DNA of 5,867 nt from Nitrososphaerales archaeon (lineage in GTDB: Archaea; Thermoproteota; Nitrososphaeria; Nitrososphaerales; CADDZS01). Where the stretch lies: the NCBI GenBank assembly GCA_030043455.1, contig JASHXQ010000073.1, positions 1-5,867 on the forward strand. Reading direction: 5' to 3'. Below, piece after piece: positions 1 to 5,867 of the stretch. A model generated the notes under the pieces. That model did not search any database. It was not told the origin of the DNA and saw nothing but the letters and a program-made list of their open reading frames with translations. Position 1 is the stretch's first letter. Each line of letters opens with the position of its first letter. Made by a program: the position numbers and the translations under genes.

Positions 1-736
1 AATCGATGATTGACGGGAGAGTTCCGGCATCTATTTTGTTCTCGGAAAGGGCTTCCGAGACCTTGGAAGTATCACCTGCTAGACTCACAAAATCGACCAA
101 TCTTTGAAATTGTTCCTTGGAAAAACTCCTGGAATATTCGTCGGCGATTTGGTCTAAGGGCTTTTTTGCAAGCTTGTCGACCGCCCTCATCGCATCAAGG
201 ATTGCTCCCTCCCGATCCAGCTGCAACGATTTCCGGATGAAAGCTTCGAGAATCTTCCGTGAGCCCATTGAAATCCTAGGGCTGGCACCAAGCTTTCGAA
301 ACAATCTGGAAGAAAATTCTATGACCTCGGCGTCGGCTTCCGCATTGGAGGGACCGAATAGCTCAATGTCCCACTGGTAAAACCACCTGTATTTTCCGTA
401 CTGCGGCTCGTCGTACCGCCACACTGAACCGAAGGACCCAAGCCTCATTGGCGGGCTCAGCTCTCTCCTCGATGTCACATAACGGGTAATTCCCACAGTG
501 AGATCGAATCGAAGGCCGAGCTCCCTATCACTCTTATCTTTGAAGTAGTAGATTTCTTGGCGAATTCCCGGGCCGCTCTTCGCCTCCAGAGTCTCTAGTA
601 GCTCGAGACTGGAAGGTTCCATTAATTTGTAGTCAAAGAGTCTACACGTCTCTAAGAAAGCTGAGCGGACTAACTCGAAGGACTCCTGTTCCTCCGGGGG
701 TACATCCCGCAGTCCCCTGGGAAGCGAAAACTCCAT
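1..736 (-). CDS. hisS: Histidyl-tRNA synthetase, N-terminal part (runs off the left edge)
   Basis: Class II aminoacyl-tRNA synthetase that charges tRNA-His with histidine in the cytoplasm. I translated it by hand from the ATG at 736: 245 codons lie in the window and the 3' end is missing. The protein opens with MEFSLPRGLRDVPPEE, the usual HisRS start ('RG..D..P'). A motif 1 region follows at about residues 36-46. LRFDLTVGITRYV (75-87) resembles the LRYDLT form of eukaryotic and archaeal enzymes rather than the bacterial LRPEMT form. Motif 2 lies at about 98-128, with MRLGSFGSVWRYDEPQYG, then KYRWFYQWDIELFG and EADAEVIEF. The ISMGSRKILEA stretch (about 151-161) matches the family's '.R.IL' segment. 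The second histidine motif, motif 3 and the anticodon-binding domain should lie outside the window. The 26-base gap from rfcS and a good ribosome site support this start and cotranscription with rfcS. The HisRS assignment is firm. HisZ, the HisRS paralogue of histidine biosynthesis, is less likely because motif 2 looks intact. Confidence 0.92.
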   Translation of the reverse strand, partial: MEFSLPRGLRDVPPEEQESFELVRSAFLETCRLFDYKLMEPSSLELLETLEAKSGPGIRQEIYYFKDKSDRELGLRFDLTVGITRYVTSRRELSPPMRLGSFGSVWRYDEPQYGKYRWFYQWDIELFGPSNAEADAEVIEFSSRLFRKLGASPRISMGSRKILEAFIRKSLQLDREGAILDAMRAVDKLAKKPLDQIADEYSRSFSKEQFQRLVDFVSLAGDTSKVSEALSENKIDAGTLPSIID

Positions 737-743
737 GCTATCT

Positions 744-749
744 ACCTTT
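744..749 (-). promoter_or_regulatory. Shine-Dalgarno-like site for hisS
   Basis: Read on the minus strand, the rfcS-hisS gap contains AAAGGT ending 7 bases before the hisS ATG at 736. It matches the core of the archaeal ribosome-binding consensus (GGAGGTGAT) over AGGT, and the spacing is normal. It supports 736 as the start and fits hisS being an internal cistron of a leadered mRNA, unlike the first genes of each block, which show no such site. Confidence 0.55.
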
Positions 750-762
750 CGAACGGCCGAGC

Positions 763-1749
763 CTAAAGTTTGGCCTGCTTTCCTATTTTCGTGAGTTGTG
801 CTAAGTAAGCACTCAGCTGGATTTCGGGATTGGCTCCTACGAGCAGCCGATAGTCAGCCTCTGCGGTAGCCTCGAGAGCCTCGAAAGAAGAGGAAAAGTC
901 CGACCTGGAAAGATAATCGTTTGCGAACTTGATGAAATCGTGTTCCGAGATCCCAATTACCTGAAGCAGCTCCACCATTTTGGTTCGGGCACTGGAAAAA
1001 TCCCCCTCTAGGGCGATCTCTATTACCTCGCCTACCTTCGCCTTCCCCGATAACCCGGTAACTTTCTTCGCATTCTCGTTGCTGATCTCGCCTAGAGATG
1101 ACGCAGCCTGTAGCATATTTAGGGCAGAACGCATGTCCCCTTCGGTATTTTCATAAATCAGAGCGAGGGCTCCCTTGACGTACTTTAAGCCCTCTTTCTT
1201 GCAAATAGTTTCCAGATATTGCACGACGTCTGCTTGTGATAACCTGGAAAAACGAAACACCGCGCATCGGCTCTGTATGGGCTCTATGATGTTGGAGCTG
1301 TAATTGGCGGTCAGGATAAAACGTGTTGTCTTGTGGCTCTCCTCCATGATCCTTCTGAGAGCCGTCTGTGCGTCATTCGTCATATTGTCTGACTCATCCA
1401 GTAGAATTATCCTGTAAGGTATGCCCTCCGCTCGGTCGACATAGCTCGCGAAGTTCTTGATCCTCTGCCTGACAGTGTCGATGCCCCTTTCATTGGAAGC
1501 ATTGAGCTCTAATGTATAATCGCGCCAGGCTTCCCCCATAATTTCTCGGGCCACGCAAAGAGCCACGGTGGTTTTCCCCGTTCCCGGCGGACCGGCAAAA
1601 AGAAGATGAGGCATCTCTTGGGGTTTATTTACCAGCGCCTTCAGCCGGGTGACGATCTCCCCTTGATTCACCACTTTGTCGAGAGTAAAGGGACGGTACT
1701 TCTCCACCCACATGAGAAATTCGTCTGCTTCACTTCGACTCTTCTCCAT
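763..1749 (-). CDS. rfcS: Replication factor C small subunit (clamp loader ATPase)
   Basis: AAA+ subunit of the archaeal clamp loader. With the large subunit it opens the PCNA ring and loads it on primed DNA. From the ATG at 1749 the product is 328 residues, the usual RfcS length. Visible motifs, in this numbering: RFC box WVEKYRP (14-20), Walker A GPPGTGKT (53-60), NASNERGID (83-91), Walker B LLDESD followed by AQTALRRIMEES (about 116-138), sensor 1 TANY (147-150), the SRC arginine-finger motif QSRC (159-162), sensor 2 GDMRSALN (204-211), then the collar domain. The Walker B box is DESD where DEAD is usual, a mild change. The frame stays open upstream to an ATG at 1881, giving 372 residues. 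Those extra 44 residues resemble no RfcS sequence, and family proteins normally begin just before WVEKYRP, so I prefer 1749. No rfcL gene is visible here. The gene ends in TAG, and hisS follows after 26 bases. Confidence 0.95.
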   Translation of the reverse strand: MEKSRSEADEFLMWVEKYRPFTLDKVVNQGEIVTRLKALVNKPQEMPHLLFAGPPGTGKTTVALCVAREIMGEAWRDYTLELNASNERGIDTVRQRIKNFASYVDRAEGIPYRIILLDESDNMTNDAQTALRRIMEESHKTTRFILTANYSSNIIEPIQSRCAVFRFSRLSQADVVQYLETICKKEGLKYVKGALALIYENTEGDMRSALNMLQAASSLGEISNENAKKVTGLSGKAKVGEVIEIALEGDFSSARTKMVELLQVIGISEHDFIKFANDYLSRSDFSSSFEALEATAEADYRLLVGANPEIQLSAYLAQLTKIGKQAKL

Positions 1750-1913
1750 TGTGTCAAAAAAACTGGTCAATGATAACTCATCCAACCTATGATTGATTTG
1801 GGAATCTCGGGTAGTCGAGTCGCTATTGATTACCACTACGGATAAGCGTTTGTGGTACTTTCCCACTTTTCCTAAACTCATATCAGTAAAGAATTCACTG
1901 GATTTGGCCTTCG
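1750..1913. promoter_or_regulatory. Divergent promoter region between rfcS and gins23
   Basis: If rfcS starts at 1749, this 164-base gap must hold both divergent promoters. Neither gene has a Shine-Dalgarno site, which fits leaderless or nearly leaderless mRNAs. Toward gins23, a weak A/T-rich box (CATATC, about 1879-1884) lies about 30 bases before the ATG at 1914. Toward rfcS, the minus strand carries TTATCATT (1776-1769), about 24 bases before the ATG at 1749. Both spacings suit an archaeal TATA box, but neither is a strong match and no convincing BRE (TFB recognition element) is evident. The positions are inference. By contrast, the stretch upstream of the alternative rfcS start at 1881 has no A/T-rich box at the right distance. 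Confidence 0.35.
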
Positions 1914-2468
1914 ATGTCTGACCAGCCCGTAATGAGCGCCATCCGGGACAGAGAGTTCTCGTATCTTTTGACGGGGACTCGGCTGAAGATGAAGCAGAAA
2001 TTACCCCGGATAGATATTGGTAGCATACATCTCGAACCCATGAATGAGGGTGATACCATTGAACTCCCTCGCTGGGTGGCAGAAGTTTTGGTCGACATGG
2101 ATGTCAGTGAGATTCAGGAAGAGAATTTTTCCTCGGAAGTCTTCAAAGCCGTGACGCGGGAAAAAATCGCCGGTAACGATCAACTTTCCACACTCCGTCC
2201 AGATTTCTACTTGAAAGTGAGGCGCCAGTTGTCCTTCGCCTCGGATCATCCGAACCCGAGGACATCCAATGTTCCCGATCTTGACAAGACGAGGACTCTA
2301 GTTTATGATCTGGTCGCCTTGAGGCTCCGGAAAATACTCGGACTCGCAGTATCCCTTTCCACGCCTCCAGACATAAGGGAAAAGCTCACCCCGGAGGAAT
2401 ACCAGATCTTTGATTCCATTTATCGGCTCTTGCAATCGTGGCGCTCAGTTGTGATGGAGGGTAAATAG
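1914..2468 (+). CDS. gins23: GINS complex subunit Gins23
   Basis: Subunit of archaeal GINS, the tetramer that bridges MCM, the RecJ/Cdc45-like protein and primase at the fork. The 184-residue product has the B-A domain order of Gins23, the counterpart of eukaryotic Psf2/Psf3; Gins51 has the reverse order. A small beta-rich B domain (about 24-66) contains LPRIDIGSIHLEPMNEGD and then the family signature IELPRWVAEVLV (49-60). The helical A domain (about 80-182) includes REKIAGND, RPDFYLKVRRQL, a charged linker, KTRTLVYDLVALRLRKILGL and LTPEEYQIFDSIYRLLQSW. The start is ATG 1914, with an in-frame stop at 1887. The second Met (residue 7, at 1932) is an alternative, and no ribosome site favours either. 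The gene ends in TAG, 6 bases before mcm and in the same frame. Gins23 next to MCM is known from Sulfolobus and Thermococcales, which supports the call. Confidence 0.88.
   Translation: MSDQPVMSAIRDREFSYLLTGTRLKMKQKLPRIDIGSIHLEPMNEGDTIELPRWVAEVLVDMDVSEIQEENFSSEVFKAVTREKIAGNDQLSTLRPDFYLKVRRQLSFASDHPNPRTSNVPDLDKTRTLVYDLVALRLRKILGLAVSLSTPPDIREKLTPEEYQIFDSIYRLLQSWRSVVMEGK
2456..2461 (+). promoter_or_regulatory. Shine-Dalgarno site for the TTG start of mcm
   Basis: GGAGGG lies in the last codons of gins23 and is the best match to the archaeal ribosome-binding consensus near the mcm start. It sits about 13-14 bases before the TTG at 2475, longer than the usual 5-9. In this frame the gins23 TAG (2466-2468) blocks any earlier start, and no ATG occurs for a long way downstream, so TTG is the only sensible initiator. 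The long spacing suggests that initiation depends partly on ribosomes terminating at gins23. Confidence 0.5.
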
Positions 2469-2474
2469 CAAAAA

Positions 2475-4523
2475 TTGGAATACAGCGAAGCCAAGGTCAA
2501 AGACTTCTTTGTAGACTTTTTCAAGGGTTACAAAGACGACCTAGGGGAACTAAAGTACCGCATCGAAATCTCTGAGATCCCCGCCAAGGCTTCCAGATCC
2601 GTAGTTGTGGATTACCCGGATCTCGAAAGATTCTCCACTGATCTTTCAACGAGCTTGGTCAAAGCTCCTGAACAATTCTTGGAGGCTTTCGACCGCGCAG
2701 CCGTGGAAACTCTCAACGTCGAGAACCCGATCTATGCCGACCGCAATGGCAAGGAAATCCGGGTGAGAATCCGAGATCTTCCAGATCGGATCTCCCTCAG
2801 AGGAGTTACAAAAAATCAGCTAAATACCCTCATTCAAGTAGCCGGAATGGTCACGAGGACCTCTGAGCTCCGCCCGCTGGCGGTCAATGCAGCGTTCCGC
2901 TGTGCCAACCAGCATATCACCTTCATTCAGCAAAATGGTTCCGGAGTGATCCTCAAGCGTCCGATCAAGTGCGAGAGCGAAGGGTGTGGAGAAACCAAAA
3001 ATTTCGAGCTGGACGACTTGAAAACTGAGTTTCTGGATTTTCAAGTGATTAGAATCCAGGAAATGCCAGAGGAGCTTCCGCCTGGACAGCTTCCCCAATC
3101 GTTTGATGTCAACTTGACTGGTGACATCGTAAACAGCGCGCGTCCTGGGGACAGAATTTTCCTGACGGGGGTGGTCAAGGCAGAATCCGAAAACATCGGG
3201 GCTTATTCCCGGAAGCTCTTCAATCAGCGAATTGAGGCGAACTTTGTCGAGCAGGTGAGCCGCAGACCGGAAGAGCAAACCGTCTCTCGGGATGAGGAAG
3301 AAACAATTCGAGGTATAGCTGGTACTCCAGGAGCCTATGACCGGTTAGTGGCATCAGTTGCTCCGGCGATTTACGGACACGAGCTCCACAAGGAAGCCGC
3401 TCTACTATTAATGGTCGGATCGCCCCAAAAAGTTCTCCCTGACGGATCTACTCTCAGGGGCGACATCAACGTCCTCCTCATCGGAGACCCCGGAACCGCA
3501 AAAAGCGAGCTTCTGAAGTATGTTTCGCGAGTCGCACCCCGGGGCCTGTTCACAAGTGGCAGAGGATCCACCGCAGCGGGTCTGACGGCGGCAGTCGTCA
3601 AGGAGAAAAATGGAATGATGATGCTGGAGGCGGGCGCCACGGTTTTAGCCGACCTCGGAGTTGCCTGCATAGACGAATTCGACAAGTTGCGCGACGAGGA
3701 CCGCTCCGCGCTTCATGAAGTAATGGAACAACAAACTTGTTCGGTGGCCAAAGGTGGCATTATTGCCACCCTGAATGCTAGAACGAGTATTTTTGCTGCT
3801 GCGAACCCGGACGATGGAAAATATGACCCCTACAAGAATATTCTAGATAACGTCACTCTTCCGATTCCTCTTCTGACACGTTTCGATCTCATCTTCATCA
3901 TCAAAGATCAGCCTGACCAAGCGGAAGACGAAACTGTTGCAAAGCACATCTTGGATCTTCGCGCCAAATCTTCGTTTCCCATTACGCCGCCGATCGAGTT
4001 CGATTTGTTGAAAAAATACATCATCTACGCGAAGAAATTGGACCCGGAATTGACGGAAGAGGCCCGGACAAGACTATCCGGGTTTTATATCAAGCTGAGG
4101 CGTGAAGCCCAGCCCGATCAAGTTTCCGTAACTCCCAGATGGCTTGAGGGAATGATCCGGCTGTCCATTGCAAGAGCTCGGCTGCTCTTACATCCGCGGG
4201 TTACCGAAGATGACGCCCTACACTCGATCAACCTAATCGACCGGATGCTGAAGACGGTCGCCATCGACACTGCGACGAAGAAGACCGATGTGGGGGTGTT
4301 ATACAACAGACCGCTGAGTGAAAAAGGACTAAGGGAAGCGGCTCTGGACGTGTTCAAGCGTCTGTCGGGCGATGCCAAACAACCCGTTGAGGATAAGAAA
4401 TTCTACGAAGAGATGGAAAAGGACAACAAGTTCACTCACGAACAAGCGGAGAAGGTCTTTCAAGACATGTGGAAGTCCGGGGTGATCTACGAGGTACGAG
4501 CGCATCACTTCAAAAAAACATAG
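2475..4523 (+). CDS. mcm: Replicative DNA helicase MCM
   Basis: Hexameric 3'-5' helicase that unwinds DNA at the replication fork and is the motor of the archaeal CMG. The 682-residue length is typical of archaeal MCM. In order: an N-terminal helical domain with the SRSVVVDYPDL-type motif (40-50); a zinc-binding site with candidate ligands C143, H147, C166 and C171; the OB fold, including PGDRIFLTGVV (224-234); Walker A GDPGTAKS (337-344, K343); the helix-2 insert (about 371-396); Walker B CIDEFDK (398-404); the presensor-1 hairpin AKGGIIATLNAR (425-436, K426); sensor 1 AAANP (441-445); the arginine finger LLTRFD (466-471, R469); sensor 2 R555 (TPRWLE); and a C-terminal winged-helix domain (about 612-682). 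All catalytic residues are present and the gene is intact. Initiation is at TTG, 6 bases after the gins23 stop, implying coupled translation with its partner subunit. The gene ends in TAG. Confidence 0.97.
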   Translation: MEYSEAKVKDFFVDFFKGYKDDLGELKYRIEISEIPAKASRSVVVDYPDLERFSTDLSTSLVKAPEQFLEAFDRAAVETLNVENPIYADRNGKEIRVRIRDLPDRISLRGVTKNQLNTLIQVAGMVTRTSELRPLAVNAAFRCANQHITFIQQNGSGVILKRPIKCESEGCGETKNFELDDLKTEFLDFQVIRIQEMPEELPPGQLPQSFDVNLTGDIVNSARPGDRIFLTGVVKAESENIGAYSRKLFNQRIEANFVEQVSRRPEEQTVSRDEEETIRGIAGTPGAYDRLVASVAPAIYGHELHKEAALLLMVGSPQKVLPDGSTLRGDINVLLIGDPGTAKSELLKYVSRVAPRGLFTSGRGSTAAGLTAAVVKEKNGMMMLEAGATVLADLGVACIDEFDKLRDEDRSALHEVMEQQTCSVAKGGIIATLNARTSIFAAANPDDGKYDPYKNILDNVTLPIPLLTRFDLIFIIKDQPDQAEDETVAKHILDLRAKSSFPITPPIEFDLLKKYIIYAKKLDPELTEEARTRLSGFYIKLRREAQPDQVSVTPRWLEGMIRLSIARARLLLHPRVTEDDALHSINLIDRMLKTVAIDTATKKTDVGVLYNRPLSEKGLREAALDVFKRLSGDAKQPVEDKKFYEEMEKDNKFTHEQAEKVFQDMWKSGVIYEVRAHHFKKT

Positions 4524-4566
4524 ATAGATCCCGCTTCCTGTGAGAAAGTTCGTTTCCCACTAGTGG
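4524..4566 (+). other. mcm-hel308 intergenic spacer
   Basis: Forty-three bases without a recognisable terminator hairpin, U-tract or Shine-Dalgarno site. The A/T-rich stretch spanning the mcm stop (about 4514-4528, AAAACATAGATAG) could be a weak TATA box for a separate hel308 transcript about 40-50 bases before its ATG. It could equally be chance, since it encodes the lysine-rich end of MCM. I see no strong reason to break the operon here. Confidence 0.3.
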
Positions 4567-5867
4567 ATGTTCTCTACCATGATGATTCGCGAAATTCCCG
4601 AGCTTTCGATGGAGTTTGTGGAGGCCTTGGAGAAAAAAGGGTACCAAACTCTCTACCCACCGCAAAAGGACGCGGTCGATTCGGGCGTCCTTGATGGCAA
4701 AAATCTACTCTTGGCAACCCCTACCGCCAGCGGAAAAACGCTGGTTGCCATAATGGCAGCAATTAGAGCGATCCAGAGAGGCGGTAAGGTTGTATACCTC
4801 GCGCCTCTGCGTGCTCTGGCTTCAGAGAAGTATGATGAATTCAAGCAGATTTTTGATGAGATAAAAAAACCGGGAAAACAGCGATCCAAAATCAGAGTCT
4901 TCATCTCGACGGGGGATTTTGATTCTTCTGGCGAGTCCCTAGGTGGAGCAGACGTGATCATTCTTACCAACGAGCGCTTTGACTCGATTATCCGGCACGG
5001 CGCCTCCTGGCTCGAATCAGTGTCCCTTTTCATCGCAGATGAGGTGCATCTGGTGGGCGAAGCTCACAGGGGACCGACTCTAGAAATGATCTTGGCGAAG
5101 GTGATGAACTACGTCCCCTCGGCTCAAATTCTTGCGCTAAGTGCGACCGTTACCAACACGGAGGACATTGCGAGCTGGCTTAACGCCGTTCTAGTTCAAA
5201 CCAACTGGAGACCCGTCAGGCTCGTGGAGGGAATCTATGACTATGGAAAGATAGTCTTTGTCAGTGGGGAAGAAAGGAAACTGACCCAGTCCAACAGGGG
5301 CGCCCCCATAGATGTCGCAATTGATGCCGTAAACAGTGGCGGTCAGTCTCTGATCTTCTGCGAAACAAGAAAGAGAGCAGTTTCCATGGCGGAAAAGGCA
5401 GGGGAAATTCTTCCCAGATTCCTCTCGTTCGAAGACAGTGCCAAGCTGAGAGAACTGGCACACAAGATTCTCTCAACAGGTGAGGAGACGGAAGTGTCCC
5501 GGCGCTTGGCTGGAGTAGTACAAAACGGCTCAGCCTTCCATCATGCCGGTCTAGATTCAAAGCACCGGAAAATAGTGGAGGACGCTTATCGCAACCGGGA
5601 GATTAAGATTCTTACCTCGACTCCGACACTTGCCGCTGGCGTCAATTTGCCTGCGAGGAGGGTAGTCCTGAGCAGTTTGATGCGGTACAGCGCTGAGGAA
5701 GGGGGGCAGACTCCGATCACTGTTCTCGAATTCAAACAGATGGCAGGTCGTGCCGGCCGGCCAAGATACGACGATTATGGAGAGATCGTGCTCCTTGCCG
5801 GGAACCAGATGACTGCTACAGAGATTTACGAGAATTACATTCAAGGGAAGGCAGAACCGATCAAGTC
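4567..5867 (+). CDS. hel308: Hel308-type superfamily-2 DNA helicase, N-terminal part (runs off the right edge)
   Basis: ATP-dependent 3'-5' DNA helicase of the Ski2-like group, related to eukaryotic HELQ/POLQ. Archaeal Hel308 acts on branched and stalled replication forks. I translated 433 codons from the ATG at 4567; the C-terminal part is outside the window. Motifs: Q-motif LYPPQ (29-33), Walker A TPTASGKT (51-58), Ia YLAPLRALASEKYDEF (77-92), Ib-like STGDFD, II ADEVHLVG (157-164), III LSATVTN (191-197), the Hel308-typical WRPVRLVEGI (214-223), IV LIFCETRKRA (262-271), FHHAGL (324-329), V STPTLAAGVNLPARR (351-365), and VI QMAGRAGRP (391-399). WRPV plus DEVH and the LYPPQ Q-motif point to Hel308 rather than Lhr or another Ski2-like helicase. 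The winged-helix, ratchet and C-terminal domains cannot be seen. An in-frame TAG at 4561 limits the start to 4567, or to Met5/Met6 at 4579/4582; no ribosome site decides. The gap to mcm is 43 bases, so it may share that operon or have its own promoter. Confidence 0.9.
   Translation, partial: MFSTMMIREIPELSMEFVEALEKKGYQTLYPPQKDAVDSGVLDGKNLLLATPTASGKTLVAIMAAIRAIQRGGKVVYLAPLRALASEKYDEFKQIFDEIKKPGKQRSKIRVFISTGDFDSSGESLGGADVIILTNERFDSIIRHGASWLESVSLFIADEVHLVGEAHRGPTLEMILAKVMNYVPSAQILALSATVTNTEDIASWLNAVLVQTNWRPVRLVEGIYDYGKIVFVSGEERKLTQSNRGAPIDVAIDAVNSGGQSLIFCETRKRAVSMAEKAGEILPRFLSFEDSAKLRELAHKILSTGEETEVSRRLAGVVQNGSAFHHAGLDSKHRKIVEDAYRNREIKILTSTPTLAAGVNLPARRVVLSSLMRYSAEEGGQTPITVLEFKQMAGRAGRPRYDDYGEIVLLAGNQMTATEIYENYIQGKAEPIK

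Noticed and set aside
10..380. Two plus-strand open frames of 76 and 87 codons
   Set aside because: They overlap the N-terminal coding region of hisS on the minus strand, whose class II synthetase motifs are clear.
1895..2249. Minus-strand frames of 67 and 82 codons opposite gins23
   Set aside because: They are antisense to the conserved Gins23 B domain (IELPRWVAEVL region). No independent evidence supports them.
2820..3278. 152-codon open frame on the minus strand inside mcm
   Set aside because: It lies wholly antisense to strongly conserved MCM coding sequence, with no recognisable motif and no start signal. It is a shadow frame. The same applies to the minus-strand frames at 3371-3685 and 4118-4378.
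3753..3770. Perfect inverted repeat GGTGGCA-TTAT-TGCCACC, able to form a 7-bp hairpin
   Set aside because: It lies in the mcm presensor-1 hairpin coding region (GGIIAT), one of the most conserved parts of the protein, so protein sequence explains it. No U-tract follows, so it is not a terminator.
4653..5844. Several minus-strand open frames of 90-126 codons
   Set aside because: They are antisense to the helicase motifs of hel308, which are unambiguous on the plus strand, and their translations look like low-information shadow sequence.
1..5867. Search for tRNA or rRNA genes, CRISPR repeats, insertion sequences, origin repeats and defence genes
   Set aside because: Nothing was found by eye. 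The window is almost entirely filled by five housekeeping genes, and no repeated spaced units or transposase motifs appear. A replication origin nearby is conceivable, but no ORB-like repeats were recognised in the short spacers.

Overview
This looks like a chromosomal segment from an archaeon. Four of the five genes encode proteins of the archaeal/eukaryotic-type DNA replication and fork-maintenance machinery: an RFC small subunit (clamp loader), a GINS subunit, MCM and a Hel308-type helicase. The fifth is a histidyl-tRNA synthetase with the archaeal/eukaryotic-style LRFDLT motif. Base composition looks balanced and uniform, with no sign of mobile DNA. The precise lineage cannot be fixed by eye. 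Linkage of rfcS, gins23 and mcm is known from Sulfolobus-type Crenarchaeota, and gins23 next to mcm also occurs in Thermococcales. The HisRS motif wording reminds me of thaumarchaeal/TACK proteins, so a TACK-group archaeon is my best guess, not a demonstrated one.

Layout. Two gene blocks diverge from a short intergenic region at about 1750-1913. Leftward (minus strand) are rfcS (763-1749, with a possible longer start at 1881) and, 26 bases downstream, hisS, which starts at 736 and runs off the left edge. The hisS start has a Shine-Dalgarno-like sequence, so the two are probably one transcript. Rightward (plus strand) are gins23 (1914-2468), mcm (2475-4523, TTG start, 6 bases after gins23) and hel308 (from 4567, 43 bases after mcm, running off the right edge).

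How they work together. Gins23 and MCM are parts of the archaeal CMG-like helicase (Cdc45/RecJ-MCM-GINS). The RFC small subunit forms most of the clamp loader that places PCNA behind that helicase. Hel308 is a 3'-5' superfamily-2 helicase associated with stalled or branched forks. HisRS is a translation enzyme that appears to share the rfcS transcript. Every base is in a gene or a short spacer. I found no tRNA or rRNA, CRISPR array, insertion sequence, attachment site or defence system. The most noteworthy details are the single in-frame TAG separating gins23 from mcm, the TTG start of mcm, the uncertain rfcS start, and the placement of hel308 directly after mcm.
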